From Populus alba (lineage: Eukaryota; Streptophyta; Magnoliopsida; Malpighiales; Salicaceae): 64,000 bases of DNA. Positions 1-12,700 of the stretch are shown piece after piece. The notes beneath the pieces are model-generated. The model saw only the letters and a program-made list of their open reading frames with translations. It was not told where the DNA came from and searched no databases. The stretch covers positions 13,020,318 to 13,084,317 of the forward strand of contig NC_133301.1 in the NCBI RefSeq assembly GCF_005239225.2, in the 5' to 3' direction. How positions within the stretch are numbered: the stretch's first letter is position 1; every line of letters starts with the position of its first letter. Position numbers and translations under genes: made by a program.

Positions 1-2010
1 GTGACCTTTACTTCCTCTCCGGATGTAGAATATCCCAAAGGCTGATGCCACAATTAATACAACCACCCCTGCACATAGTAGCAGAATCCACATAATCTTT
101 CTTGTGCCTTTGCTGCCAAATATCTTGATGGAAGCAGAACATGGTTCCAAAGGTGCTCCACATAGCTTCGGATTTCCCTGATATGCACTGGTTCCCATCA
201 GTTTAAACACATTGCTGGAGGGAATGGAACCGGATATATCATTGAAAGACACGTTTAGAAGTACCAAGCTTGAAGAAGCACCAAACTTTGCTGGTATTGG
301 ACCACTGAAATTATCATGTGACAGGTCTAGGATACTTAAAGCTGGAAGGCTTGCAAGATCTTCTGGTATATGACCAGTAAACTTGTTATCAGCTAAATCC
401 ATCTTTCCAAGAGCTTGGCAATTAGAAACATCTCCAGGGACACTTCCTGATAGATTGTTCATGCGCAACTCAATAACTGAAACAGATTTGCAGGAGTGGA
501 ATGGAGGAAGATTGCCTGAGATATTACATGCTGACGCTGAGAAATTTTGGAGAAGCTGCAAAGACCATGTTTTTGCTGGGATCATACCTCCAAGCCCTGG
601 ATTATTGGAGATATTGAAGTACTGCAGACGGGAAGCTTGAGAGATATCTGTGGGAATCCCACCGGTAAACTTGTTCCTGGAAAGGTCCACATATGTGATA
701 TCAGGAAGGTGGCTGAATTTAAGAGGGATCTCACCGGAGAAGGAATTGTCTTCAATTCGTAGACGCACAAGCGAAGAGCAATTGGAGATGGATGGTGAGA
801 GACTGCCTGTAAAGTTATTTGAAAACAGGATCAGCTTTACTAGCCCTCCTGCACAAATATCCGGTGGAATGCTGCCGATGAAATTGTTGGTTGAAACATC
901 CACCCATTTCAGCTTCAAGTTCTTGCCCAAGTCATTTGGAAGTGAACCAGAGAAGAAATTGTTCCATATAAGGAGCGTTTCCAGTGAGGGAAGCTGACCA
1001 ATGCCTGGTGGAACAGTGCCATTCATTTCATTGTACATAAGGCTTAGCAGCTTGAGATTCTTCAACTCTGCAAAGCTCTCAGGTATAGGCCCAGATAGTT
1101 GATTATCAGAAAGATCTAAGCTGGCGAGAGGCACAATTTGTCTGAACTCCCAGGGGACCAATCCTGTGAGCTGGTTTCTGAAGAGAAATAGTGATTCTAG
1201 CTTGGTGAGATTCGAGAGTTGCTTTGGTATTGGGCCAGATAGATTTGCACCAGCTATATCAAGATATTGAAGCTCACTCATGTTACCCATTTGCCATGGG
1301 ATACTTCCCTCATATGAATTGTAGCCAATCTCCATATGGGTCACCGTCTTGAGTTGGCCTAGCTCCGGCGGTATATTACCACTGAGGGAGTTACCTGCCA
1401 GGTGAATAAACTCAAGGCTCTTGAAAGAACCATACTCCGATGGGATTGGTCCATCAAAGTAACTCCCAGCCAGATTGAAAACTTTGAGATATTGAAGCTG
1501 GGAAACCTCAACTGGCAACGGCCCAGAAAAGCTATTGCTGAAGGCATCAAGCACAACCAGGTTACGAAGACTGGAGATTCCACCCGGAAACTGGCCAGAA
1601 AAATTGTTTCTGCTGATATCAAAGCTTTTTAGATTTGTGAGGTTAAATATTCCCACTGGAAGCTGCCCCGAGAATGAGTTGTAGCTGAGGTTAAGATCAA
1701 CAAGCTCCGTAAAGACACCAAACTGTTTCCCTGTCAATTCACCTCCAAGATTTTTCATAGACAGGTCTAAAGCAACAACAACTGTGGAGTTCTTGTCGCA
1801 TTTGACACCAGACCAAGAGCATGCTTGGACTTTCTCTTTTGTGTTTCCTCCAGGAGGCACTAGCCAATCATCCAAGCTGTTAGCATCATCAATGAGCTCA
1901 GATTTTAAGCTCAAGAGAGCCTCTGAGTAAGGATCATCAGCCAAAACAACCGCAACTATGCATGTGAAGGCCAAGAGCACCTCGAAGTACAAGCAATGGA
2001 AAATCTCCAT
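1..2010 (-). CDS. MOL1: LRR receptor-like kinase, MOL1/PXY type (partial: ectodomain and TM only)
   Basis: This is one uninterrupted exon of 670 codons starting at the ATG at 2010-2008 and running off the left edge, so the kinase domain lies outside the window. Residues 1-24 form a hydrophobic signal peptide. An LRRNT follows with the paired cysteines C64 and C71 in the motif ACSWSGVKCD, then about 20 plant-type LRRs (for example NSFSGQLP, GYNSYEGSIP, NNFFSGSLP). The C-terminal cap is NPKLCGAPLEPC, and one membrane segment spans about residues 639-663, followed by the basic stop-transfer IRRGSKGH. The sequence follows Arabidopsis MOL1 (At5g51350) as I remember it, more closely than PXY/TDR. 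MOL1 is a plasma-membrane receptor-like kinase of the PXY-related group that restrains cambium activity; its ligand is not deducible here. The subfamily call is firm. Orthology to MOL1 rather than another PXY-like paralogue is likely but was not tested by a tree. Confidence 0.88.
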   Translation of the reverse strand, partial: MEIFHCLYFEVLLAFTCIVAVVLADDPYSEALLSLKSELIDDANSLDDWLVPPGGNTKEKVQACSWSGVKCDKNSTVVVALDLSMKNLGGELTGKQFGVFTELVDLNLSYNSFSGQLPVGIFNLTNLKSFDISRNNFSGQFPGGISSLRNLVVLDAFSNSFSGPLPVEVSQLQYLKVFNLAGSYFDGPIPSEYGSFKSLEFIHLAGNSLSGNIPPELGQLKTVTHMEIGYNSYEGSIPWQMGNMSELQYLDIAGANLSGPIPKQLSNLTKLESLFLFRNQLTGLVPWEFRQIVPLASLDLSDNQLSGPIPESFAELKNLKLLSLMYNEMNGTVPPGIGQLPSLETLLIWNNFFSGSLPNDLGKNLKLKWVDVSTNNFIGSIPPDICAGGLVKLILFSNNFTGSLSPSISNCSSLVRLRIEDNSFSGEIPLKFSHLPDITYVDLSRNKFTGGIPTDISQASRLQYFNISNNPGLGGMIPAKTWSLQLLQNFSASACNISGNLPPFHSCKSVSVIELRMNNLSGSVPGDVSNCQALGKMDLADNKFTGHIPEDLASLPALSILDLSHDNFSGPIPAKFGASSSLVLLNVSFNDISGSIPSSNVFKLMGTSAYQGNPKLCGAPLEPCSASIKIFGSKGTRKIMWILLLCAGVVVLIVASAFGIFYIRRGSKGH

Positions 2011-4389
2011 TGGAACTCGAAGTGGAGAAGAAAGAAAGACAACTATTGACAACCCCAGATAAGAGAAAAATCTGTCAGTTTAGAATAAGGCCTGTGTGTA
2101 TTTTTTATGTTTTTGTTGGATGAGAGGTGCATGGGGACTAGAGAAAGAGGGCATAAAAGAAGGGAGTGACGTATAGGGATTAGTTGATATGAGAATTTGC
2201 CATCAATCAAGTTATTTTAGAGGCAATAAGGGGCCCTTAGGGTCATTGTTAATTTGGATGGTGTTGGCCACTAAGGAATCTAGCTTTTCCATGTAGCATC
2301 TTTTTCCTGCTTTTCACAGGAGAAAATGAAATATTTAAGCTGCATTTGCTAATTTGTAACAGGGTTTCCACATAAACGTAATCATCCATATCTTTGCCAT
2401 TTTATTTTGGAGATAAAGCTCCTTTCTGTATCCTCTTCTGGTTGGATGGCTACAAGCAAACAGTAGCAGATTAGGATTAAAGCGAACCATTATTTTATAA
2501 GCAAGAATATCATAAGAAATTAAGAAAAGTAAGCAATTATTATGATAGCAACAGTTCTGAACTAGTTTTGGACTGTTGGAAGCAAACTGTCATGGCAGCA
2601 CTGAAGCAAATGCTGGGCTAGGAAAAAAAAAAATCATCCAGATTTGCGTGTGACCAGATCAAATTAAGCAAGCATTGAATCAAGGGAAATGCGTGCCAGT
2701 TTATTGTGTACACAATTAAGTCCTTGTTTTGGGATTGACCAGTCATTGAAATGATAGTAGCAGGTGCAGAGAAGTTACAGAATAAAGACAATGGCAGTGA
2801 TAAGAAAAAGCAGCTCTCTTTTTCCTTGATTTATGATTAAACTAAACCTTTTGTGTCCTTGAAGGACATTAAAAGAATCTATAGCCTGTTCTTGACATAT
2901 GTGCAAAGCTTGGCAGTTGGCAGTGAACGCACAGTCCATTCCTTCCTTCGTGCTCCTAATGCAATCTAATAATTAAACTTAACGTCTCTAATACGGTGCT
3001 ATGAACTTTTTTATTCTTTTATTTTTCAAGATCTGGACGAGAGTAAAACCAAAGCGAAGAAAGATATCTCTCATCATTATTTTACAGTGCTGTGATTCTC
3101 AAAATGGACGGACGCATGGAAGAGAGCAGACCTGTAATTATTTAGGTGGCGTAACCTTGCATTAATTACAAGACCATTGGTATCATGTTCTCACCATCTC
3201 TAGGGTTTGAACTTTGAAGTTGGCCGTATATGGACCACAAGCCCTAACGTATCCTGTACAGAGTATATAGAGGTAGGTCCTCCAGCAGCAAACATTTACA
3301 AGTAGCTATACTTGACATGCTAAACGAGGCACAAACGTACACCACCTTTTAAGTGTTCGTTTCACTCCATTGAAGCAGTTGGTCTTGTCTTTGAACCTAA
3401 TCTAGGGAGTAGCTGGACACCATTTTGCTAGTAAAATATCAAAAAGAAAGAACCCAATCAGCTAACAGTCCTCCTGGGTTTTGTTTGATCTGGGAACCTG
3501 CTCGTCAAGGGAACGTCTCAGAGAAGGCAAAAAAGTTTTGAGTGCCGTGAGTGCCATGGACAAAAAAAGCTTGTCCTTGGTTTGCATTACTGCTCGGAGT
3601 TTTGGCCCTATGTAGGAACGTTGTGAGCAGATACAGCCATACAGGTCCATGTCCGTTCATATATGTATGGGAAACAGTGCAGGGTTGTAAGATCTTGGTG
3701 CTCAGATGACATGATCACATCACGAGGGGGTCCTGCGTCCTGAGACCCTTTCACAGTGACCCCGTGATGAAATAATTCAGGCCGGCAGAGGAGTCCCTTT
3801 GCGTGCTAGAATCCGGTGTCATTTAGTATTGGCTATAAATGAATCTTCCCTTTGTATCCTTGCTTCCATGCGATAGAATACAAGTTTCTTTCTTCCTTCT
3901 GTTTTCCTTCTTCGAAAGAGATGCTTGTAGCCTGCAAAGTTGCAAGCAATATCATCTCTAATTTCAACTGAGTTGATGATGTTAGGTTCTCACAAGTTAA
4001 TAATAATAAAAAAAACCCACAGAATACATCAAATATACAGGCGAGATAATCACAAGAGGTATTCTTGAGCAAACAACCTCTGAATACAAGCTATACTAGA
4101 GAAATTTTATGACGTTCACACTATAATTATCAATACGAGAGGGCTAGATCTAAAGAGAAGAAAGAAATAGGAAAGGGGGAATTTAAAGAATAATTTTAAG
4201 ATAAATGAGAATATTTTTATTATTTTTGTAAATCCGGATATGTTTTTTTCTCTTCTTTTTATTCTTCTTTTCGAGTCTTTTCACCATGAAAAAACGTAAT
4301 GCGCGCTCACCATAACCAAACACCACACCACTTTATGATCAATCCCGAACAATTATGAAAATGGATGAAAGGGTGTGAAAACATTGGAT

Positions 4390-4530
4390 AATGGCGTTGG
4401 TTCTGCAAATTTCATTTAACTTGAAATTATATTAAATAAAATCTTTTTAATTTTCAAAACTTATTTTTAATATTAAAACATCAAAATAATTTAAAACACA
4501 AAATTTTCCATTCAACGATGCTCCCAAACA
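4390..4530. repeat. Possible degraded MITE-like AT-rich element
   Basis: The stretch begins near GGCGTTGGTTCTGC, contains the internal phrases AATATTAAAACATCAAAATAATTT and AAAACACAAAATT (each only part of the pattern), and ends in CCCAAACACATCC. Its layout resembles the much clearer element at 50782-51001: GTTTGG-like ends in opposite orientation around an AT-rich core with 'ATCAAAATAATT'. No target duplication is visible, so this is only a tentative relative. Confidence 0.35.
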
Positions 4531-5632
4531 CATCCGAAAGAGAAGGTATGCTTCAGCTGGGTGCCATCTGAATCAACAGACTGAGTATATGAAGAACAGA
4601 GCTATGCCATTACGCATCTATAATTGAACCAAGGAATTCACTATATGTTGTGATGGCAGCATAAAAGAAGAAACACTTGCAGAAAGGAAAGAACACGATG
4701 GTTCAGTGAGATAAGGGAGAGAGATTTCCTCCAAAGACATGGATGAAAAGGACACCCACCGACCGTGTGGTCTCGAGGGCTGTGGCGAACACATCTTTTA
4801 AGGAAAAGAAATGCTCACTCGATTGAATGAATTGGATTCCCATTATGAGCAGTCAAAAGAGCAGGGAGGAGCTCACGCTTTGATTTGACTTCTTAATGCA
4901 ACAAGATTATAAGATAAATACTGCCATAAATATCCTTCTTTAGGGGAAATTGAGCCCCTCCTCCTCTTCTTCCTCACAGGAGCACGCTTCAAGAAAAGCA
5001 GAAAAGACCATTTGGAATCTTGAACAAATTACCTGTAACGGAAGAAACTATGGACAGGTTTGACATTCTATAGTGGCCAAATATGGAAAGAGTGAAACAT
5101 ATAGTAAGATATAATTGAGAAAATAATATAGCTTAAGGCTTATGCTCTTGAAAACAAAGCAGCTTTCACAATTTTTTAGATTTTTAACATGTTCAGTTGA
5201 TGGGAATGATGTAACCTGTAAATCTTATTTTTTTTCTTTTATTTTTAAGGTTATGTTGTTTTATTAAAAATAATAAAAAAAGGCTGAGCTATTGATAGGG
5301 GGATAGATAAGACCAAGCACGAAGAGATGCCCGTTAAAAAATCTAGAAAACCAGAACCATGTTAATATGAAGTTTGAAGTTGTTTTAATTTTAGATTTTA
5401 ATTACTTATTTTTAATTGGTATTTAGAATAAATTCTATTAATTTAGTAAATTTTAATTAGAAATTCTCTCATAAAAGATTTAAAATTAATATATACACAG
5501 GTATCTAACTTGTTTTGTAAAAAAAAATTATTATTAAAACTTTCAATAATAAAATACTTGAGAATTTTCTCTACAACTTGTATCCTTAAAGTTTAAGAAT
5601 TCAAATTTTTAATCACTATACACCACCATGTA

Positions 5633-5708
5633 CGCAGTCTTACGATCTATGTTATTTTTAACAATCTGTAACAATGCATCGCAATCTTATGAACCATGTT
5701 ATTTTTAA
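5633..5708. repeat. Short direct duplication (two 29-bp copies)
   Basis: A 29-bp stretch at 5633-5661 recurs at 5680-5708 with about 25 of 29 bases matching and a repeat distance of 47 bp. Both copies end in ATGTTATTTTTAA. It lies in AT-rich intergenic DNA and has no apparent coding role. Confidence 0.6.
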
Positions 5709-6730
5709 GAACATAAATTGGTAGCTGTGTTATTTTACTGAATATATATATTTTTGAATGATTGGCATGTGGTGGTTTTTTTTTTTTTTTATAAAAACAA
5801 ACTCAAAAAATAAAAAAAAAGGCTGGTGCAGAAACTAATGAACAAAACATTCTACAAGCAGAAAACGTCAATCAATCATAAAGCTTGGCATGCATTTGGA
5901 AATAAAGTATTAAATATAGGTGGGTGGAGTTGGTATAGTGATTGGAGAAAAGACACTCCTTTGATTCACATCAGTTCAACAATTCTTTCCTCTTACTGTT
6001 TTTGTTTGATATAGCACTGTAAAGCATGAAATCTGCTTCGACCAATTATGGATTAACAGTGTCTAGTGTTCAAGTAATTAACGGCTGGTGAGGTTTTGAG
6101 CATGCCCTACATTTTGATGTGAAAGAAGAATTGAGGACTTCAACACATAACCTAAACCACACGGTCCATACCTAACGAAGTCGAACCATGATGCAATGAA
6201 CACCACAAGCAACAAAAGAAAACAACCAGTCCATTCTTGTTTGGTTACACAAATTCCTGTTTTCTTTACCTTGGCAAAGCAAGAACCATGAGTTGCAAAT
6301 AGCTTAGATGTTTTTTTAAAAAATAGCATTCTGACAAATTTAGAGCTGAATAATTTGGATACAAGATGGTATCTACCAGCACACTTACCCAGTTTGCTGA
6401 TACTCGAACACTAGTTTTCCAATCCGACAATCGAATGATCGATTCCGTAAAAGGCTGAGCATCAACTCAAGTTTAATTCTCCTTGTAAATCCTACCAAAC
6501 CAAACTTATGTGGGATCTTTTACACCTGATCAATCTTCAACTGCGCTTATAGCTCACCATGTAGAAACCCATTTATCCATCTGTCCATGTGAATACATCT
6601 AAACAAAGCACTATAATATGTCTGTTGCGATCATTTACCAGATCATAGATATCAGAGCGAGCGAAGCCCCAAAAACAACAGCATCGATCGCTGGAATACG
6701 ATGAATGGAGAATGTTGACAATTGAAAAAC

Positions 6731-9700
6731 TTAAACCTCCAAAGGTACAGCTGTGTCAATCCTTAGACGATTTAGCCGGACGGTCCCGAGAATATACTCA
6801 GGCAGATCTGCCTCCTCTTTTGCCTGGGAAAACAGCTAGATTCGATCAGGTTGATTATCACGTGCATGTACTCAGGAGTCAGGATCATGCGAGTTGGATT
6901 AAGTTAACAATTCAGAAATCATACATGAAGATTCACTTAGATTATGTCAGCACAGGATTACCATTAGTGACATTATAACTATAACATACGCAACTATGCT
7001 GGACACAACTATGGTCATTTAATGTTGCACATTGCATCCCTAGTACTCTTTCAAATAAATCATAAATAGAACTAAAATAACCAGCAACAGATGAACCACA
7101 ATCACTGCACAAGGAGAAGGAATATCAAAAGGATTATCAATATGGCTGTATAACAAAGCCCAAAGTGAGTAGTTAACATTTGAAAAGAAAGGAAAAAAAA
7201 CTGGGTTTACACATGTTTATCATAAGTCCCATGTTTTCAGCCATTAGATCCCAGGACTTGTCTCAGACCATGAGCTCTATAACTAGCATCGTTACAAGTG
7301 TCCAACAAGGTGACTGATCTGTCAGTTGGCAGGGAGTACAATCATAAAGAGAAATTGGAGCCAGCCTAAGTTTTGGTTGGGCCAATCCACAAGGTACTTT
7401 AACTTAAACAAATCTATTTTCCTTTTTATCATGGAGGCCATTTAGGTTGCTAGTGCAATAATCTCTAGGTGTAAATGTAAAGGTCAACCCACAGTTGGGA
7501 ACAAAATGCAATAAGTCATAGTTTATGACCTTATAACCATTACCAACCTCAAGCGCTGTAAGCCTACAGAAGAAGTACAATAGCTAGGAAAGACTGCGCT
7601 ATGAATAGAAAAGGAAGGGTGATTTAACAGCGGTCCAAACCTCTATCAAAATTGCAAGTTCAACAACTAAGCTTGTGACATATCCAAGGACAAGGCCAAT
7701 GACCCCTCTTGCCACAGATGATGAGCCAATATCAACAGCAATCTACAAAACAGAAGTTTTAGCATAAAAACAGTAAGTTAAAGGAACAACAGGAGAAAAG
7801 CATTATGGCATGCAACAAATATGCTTATGCTTGCCTATCCATCCAAAATAAGAAAAATGAATCGGAATGAATGTTCTAATTATCTGATTAAATAATCAAA
7901 TAAGCCCAAGAAACTCACAACCGAACCATATTACTTGCTAGTAAAATCAGTATATATGCATTTTTTCCCCAAGTACAAGAACATACATATGTGAAACAAA
8001 CCAAAATTTTTTCCAAAACATGAACAAGGATACCATGTTAATTATCTACCCACAATCTGGTTACCAGAAACACAACCAAAGAAAAGCGTTTTAGTTTAAT
8101 TCATTATATATCCTGCATGATCTCAAGTAAAGTGTCTACTGCATCTGATGCAGTAAAAGTTTGAGAAAATATTACCTCTAGAAAATTATCTTGTCTGAGG
8201 TACTTGCAGGTTACTGCTTTCCCCAATAGGCAAGCTTTTGTTCCAACTGCGCGCTTGACCATCCAATATCCCTATTAATTTCAAAGAGCAATGAGCTGCC
8301 TCCACATATTAAAGGCAAACACAGGGAAAAAGCCACCAATGTTAGTAATAATCTTAATGGGATGGAATACCTCAACGATGCTAGGAATTAATTTGAATCT
8401 TGAATCCCGAAACAGGTCTGTCCCATCAACAAATTTTCCCAACAAAGAACTTTTGTTTATTGGCCTGTCTGCAGCATAGTAGAGAACCAAACTGTAGTTT
8501 GGTTTTGATGGAATCTGAAACAGAAAAAAGAAATGACCACATGCTTTTTTTGAAAGATGATGTACCTTCTAAAATCAGAGAATATCTTAAAATACTAAAA
8601 GTTAAAGATGGTCAATGACATTCATCAAGCCTAATAAATCCAAAATCATCTTCATCCTCTAAAGCATAGAGGCTACATACGATTAGGCATATTCCAGTCT
8701 CTATTTTTCTTGATCAGCATTTCAGTCTTTTTATAATGACCTATAATAACTTGTAAAGCTATAATACCTAAAATAAAAGGCTGTGTTCTTTGCAGGCTTT
8801 GTCTCCAACTGAAACTATGGTGCAGAATGAAAATTAGGGAGAAGAATTCATATAGTCAACACAGTTCCAGATTAGGGTAGAGTTAAAGAGTATTTTGTAT
8901 AGAATGAAAATTAGCAAAATGGAGATTGGAATGCATGCATTTGGAAATTCACACCATATTTATAAACCCAGAGGCAACTATGAATTTTTATATAATATAT
9001 GTAACTAATGTGAAACTTGCATGTGGCAGGCATTGTAAAAATGGTTTATCACAGATAAAACATTAACTTCTAACTTCCAAGTTCTTGACACTTTAAAACA
9101 TATCAAATTGAATGAGATTGGAATGCATTCTTTTGCATACCTGGAGATTGATGACCAGAATGAAGGGGAGCTTTTTTCCAGCTTCAGTCTGAAATTGAAA
9201 AGGTGCAATCATTGGATAAATGGCCACTCAAATTACAAAGAACTATATATCTTTTTAAGAGCAGAACCACACCTCCTTTTCAGATAAAGGTGAGGTATTA
9301 TTAATAGAAGAAAGTTAACACACACTGTAACAAGACAAGTCATCATCCATGGTGGAAAAAAAGAGTAGAAAACCAAGAGATTATTTGATTCCAGCAGAAA
9401 TCAAGCAATGAAATCTAAAAGCTTAGATATGAAGTTACTATAGCTTTTCAGAGACAGCTTGAAACTGTCCACTAAGATATGAATAATCACATAACAAAGA
9501 GTTGCAAGATTGTTCTAGCTAAATACGGGCTTGATCTGAAAAAATGTACTCTAAAATAATTTTAAAGAGTAGACTGTTCTTAGACCATGGTAAATATGAA
9601 AATTTCAAATCTACAAATATATTTTTCAAGCATTTCAACTTCCTAATCAAATTTCATAGCTTCAAGGGAGGGAGCTATTAAATAGGCATATATCAGACTA

Positions 9701-12700
9701 TCAAGCAAAACAGGGTTCCCAATCAGAATTTATAGCTATTAAGTACATATTAGTCCATATATGAAAGTGAGAAGGATTAGTTTTCACATTTTTTTCCTAA
9801 CTATATCAGTTAAGAGAAACCAAAAATTAAACCTACAGTACCTGTACCAGACACCTGGGATGAAGTGAAATCCCATCTATGGCCTTGTCAACCTTGAACC
9901 AGTCAACTGAAATGAGCTTGAGAAGGGGATCTCCTCCCATTACCTGCAAAAAGGTTATGCATGACATTTTGATCCAGGTAAACAATAGTGTTTCTAATAA
10001 ATCAGTATTTAATATTCAAAACAGAATGTGATGGTCTTCATCATCAACTCAATTACTAATCCATAAACTATCAGTCTCATTAAATGAGACAACACAACCT
10101 CCAACATGCATTTAAATGCAAAACATGCAGCACAAACACGCATAGCAAATAAGCAATCCCTTTCATTTTGACATTATAATATGATAAATAAGATATTATT
10201 AACAATGTACTGAAAAGAAAGAAGAACCCACCTTAGAGCTATCTTTTAGATAAGTCTTTCCTCTAACCATAAATCCTGTGCTGCTTGGAGAAGTCCAACA
10301 GTTTGAATCATTTTCATCCTTTCCTTTGTTGAGAGAACCATGAAATTGGCTTGGATCAATATTGATCGGAGCTATACATGGATCCAAGTCCTTACTTGCA
10401 TCTAGATCTGCATTTGAAATAGAGCAATACTGAGACTATACAGCAAAAGGGAAAAAGACACAAGTTGTCAGTTAAGACTTGGCACTTACTGAAGCACAGA
10501 CAAAAGTATGATCCTAAGCACTATTTCCTTTTTCCATTTTCTCCTCATTTAAGTCAACTACATTGGAAATAAGGCAGTCGGTATATACAATTTTATCACC
10601 AAAAGTAAAGCTTTACTTGTATACCAAGAAGGCAAAATATCTACTATTATTGGGAACGGAGATAATTTTCAAGCCACCAAAAGAGTAACACCAATGCGAA
10701 AGAAATAGCAACAAAGGACCAGTAAGGTTATTATCATCCAGAAGAGAAAGGACCTGGAGCTCGCTTCAATGTCAAGCCTGCGATGGCCCATGAAACATTC
10801 CTCAGTTTAACTTTCACTACCTGCCATAAGACAGATGTCTTTCAGCTCAAGAGTTCTTTAGAATTTCGATTGCTATCTATAAGACAGTTGGGTTCAACTA
10901 TAAACTATAAATGAGACATCAAAAGTACTCTAAAATAACCTTGACTTTTTCATGGTCATCATCACTCTCTTCTTCTTCTTCTTCTGATGATGATGATGAT
11001 GAAGAGTCATCAGCCATTGCATCATAAAACTCATCTTGCACTTCAGATTCCTCATATTCACTGCTAGAGATGGCACCATCAGAAATTCTAGAATTGATGA
11101 CTGTTGTGGAATGTTCAAATTTGAATGCTGGATTTGCTGCTATATATTCTTTCAGACCTGATTGACAATGAACCAAGAGTATTTAACCACCAGTATGATT
11201 AAGATAACAGAGAGAATTACAGCAGCCTAATTTCATAGGATTTACTTTTAATATTGTTTGGAAGAACATGACATTTCTTGAAATTTCAATGTCTCACATA
11301 CCATACCTGGGTTTTCATAATAAAATTTCATCTTTGCTTATATTGAACAATAAAATAATTTTATTTTATAGGTAACACTTCTCCTAGTCTCAAAGGAATA
11401 ATCTGTATGATGAGAACGAATTGTCACATTTGATTTTCAGCAAGAAACAGTTTGGCAGTTGTGCCATAGTATCAACAAATCAATCCACTAATTCCAAGTA
11501 AACCCTTTCAAAATTAGACAAAACCACACATTGCCAATCATTTCACTGCTAGGTAGGATGCTATTTTATGAAATAATTGGGATAAAAAATTACCTAGGTT
11601 CTAAAAGCTATTCAATTAAACAGGCAGGATTCTGGATGCACAAAGAGCATATTTAGAAGGAGAGGAGAAAGGCTTGCAAAGAAGGATAAGGTATAAACAC
11701 TTAGGGAGACGAGATAACATCACAAAAATGTTAGTTGCCAACAACAAAGTGATTCCTTAACTTGATCAATGACCAATTTATAGAAGTTATGGTCCAAACA
11801 TAAATAAGTAAATAATAGACATGTGAAGATGCAACGACCCTTGTTAGTTCTTGCCAAACTTGTAGTCTAGAGACCAGAGAAGTTGGTTTCTCAGTTGATC
11901 AAGAATCGTATCATGGGTTGGAGTTCCGATGACAGAACTTCCTGAAATCTCTCAGACCTCACTAGGCTGAGGCAATATATGTTAGATGGCCTAAAAGGAA
12001 GACTTTTTATCACAGCGTGTACCAGACAAGGAAAGGATCAAAACCAAACCTTCCACTTGAGATAATAATGCAAAAGAAATAGTCTTCTCAAACTTTGAGC
12101 CACGACTTTTCTTCCATCTGCACCATCCTGCTTCTTGTATCTCTAACATTTGCATCACAAGACATCTTGCTGTATTTGACTCCATGGGTGTATTTAAATC
12201 TCTAATCTCCCATGTAGAAGCTACAACTCATGAATAATACAGATCAACAGAAAACAGCAAATCAATGAAGGCAGTTGATAGTTTTTCATTTATTATTGCA
12301 GATGATCAGCTTGCATGTGAAACTGAAACCTAACACAAAACAATCAGAGATGACCAGAAAAAAGAAGCTTCATTATCTGCATGGATATAGAAATGCACCA
12401 AGATAATATAAATAGCAAGCAAGCAAGGCAACTGAATTATTTGACGTTCACAACAAGGTCCGATAATGTAATCCAAAGATTTAAATTTTGAACAGAGAGG
12501 AATAATGGAACGGTATATCCTTGCATCAACACAAATATATTTAATTGAAGCTAGAGAGATACACCTGCTTCATTTAACTTTTAAATATTTAGATCCCATC
12601 CCCTGCTGAATACATCATAGTAAACCCAATTTACTGTCTAGTTCCTTGATAATGGTAATATTTGTGAACCAATAATCAGTTCCAAATGGTTCAGATATTA

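Larger units (their letters stand above)
2011..6730. other. Intergenic region upstream of the receptor kinase
   Basis: About 4.7 kb between the start of the LRR receptor gene and the stop codon of the EDR2-like gene. It should hold the promoter and leader of the receptor (just above 2010) and the 3' UTR of the EDR2-like gene (below 6731). The open frames here are short (at most 83 codons), have no recognisable domain and show no coding-like composition. A MITE-like remnant lies near 4390-4530 and a short direct duplication at 5633-5708. I see no further gene. Confidence 0.6.
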
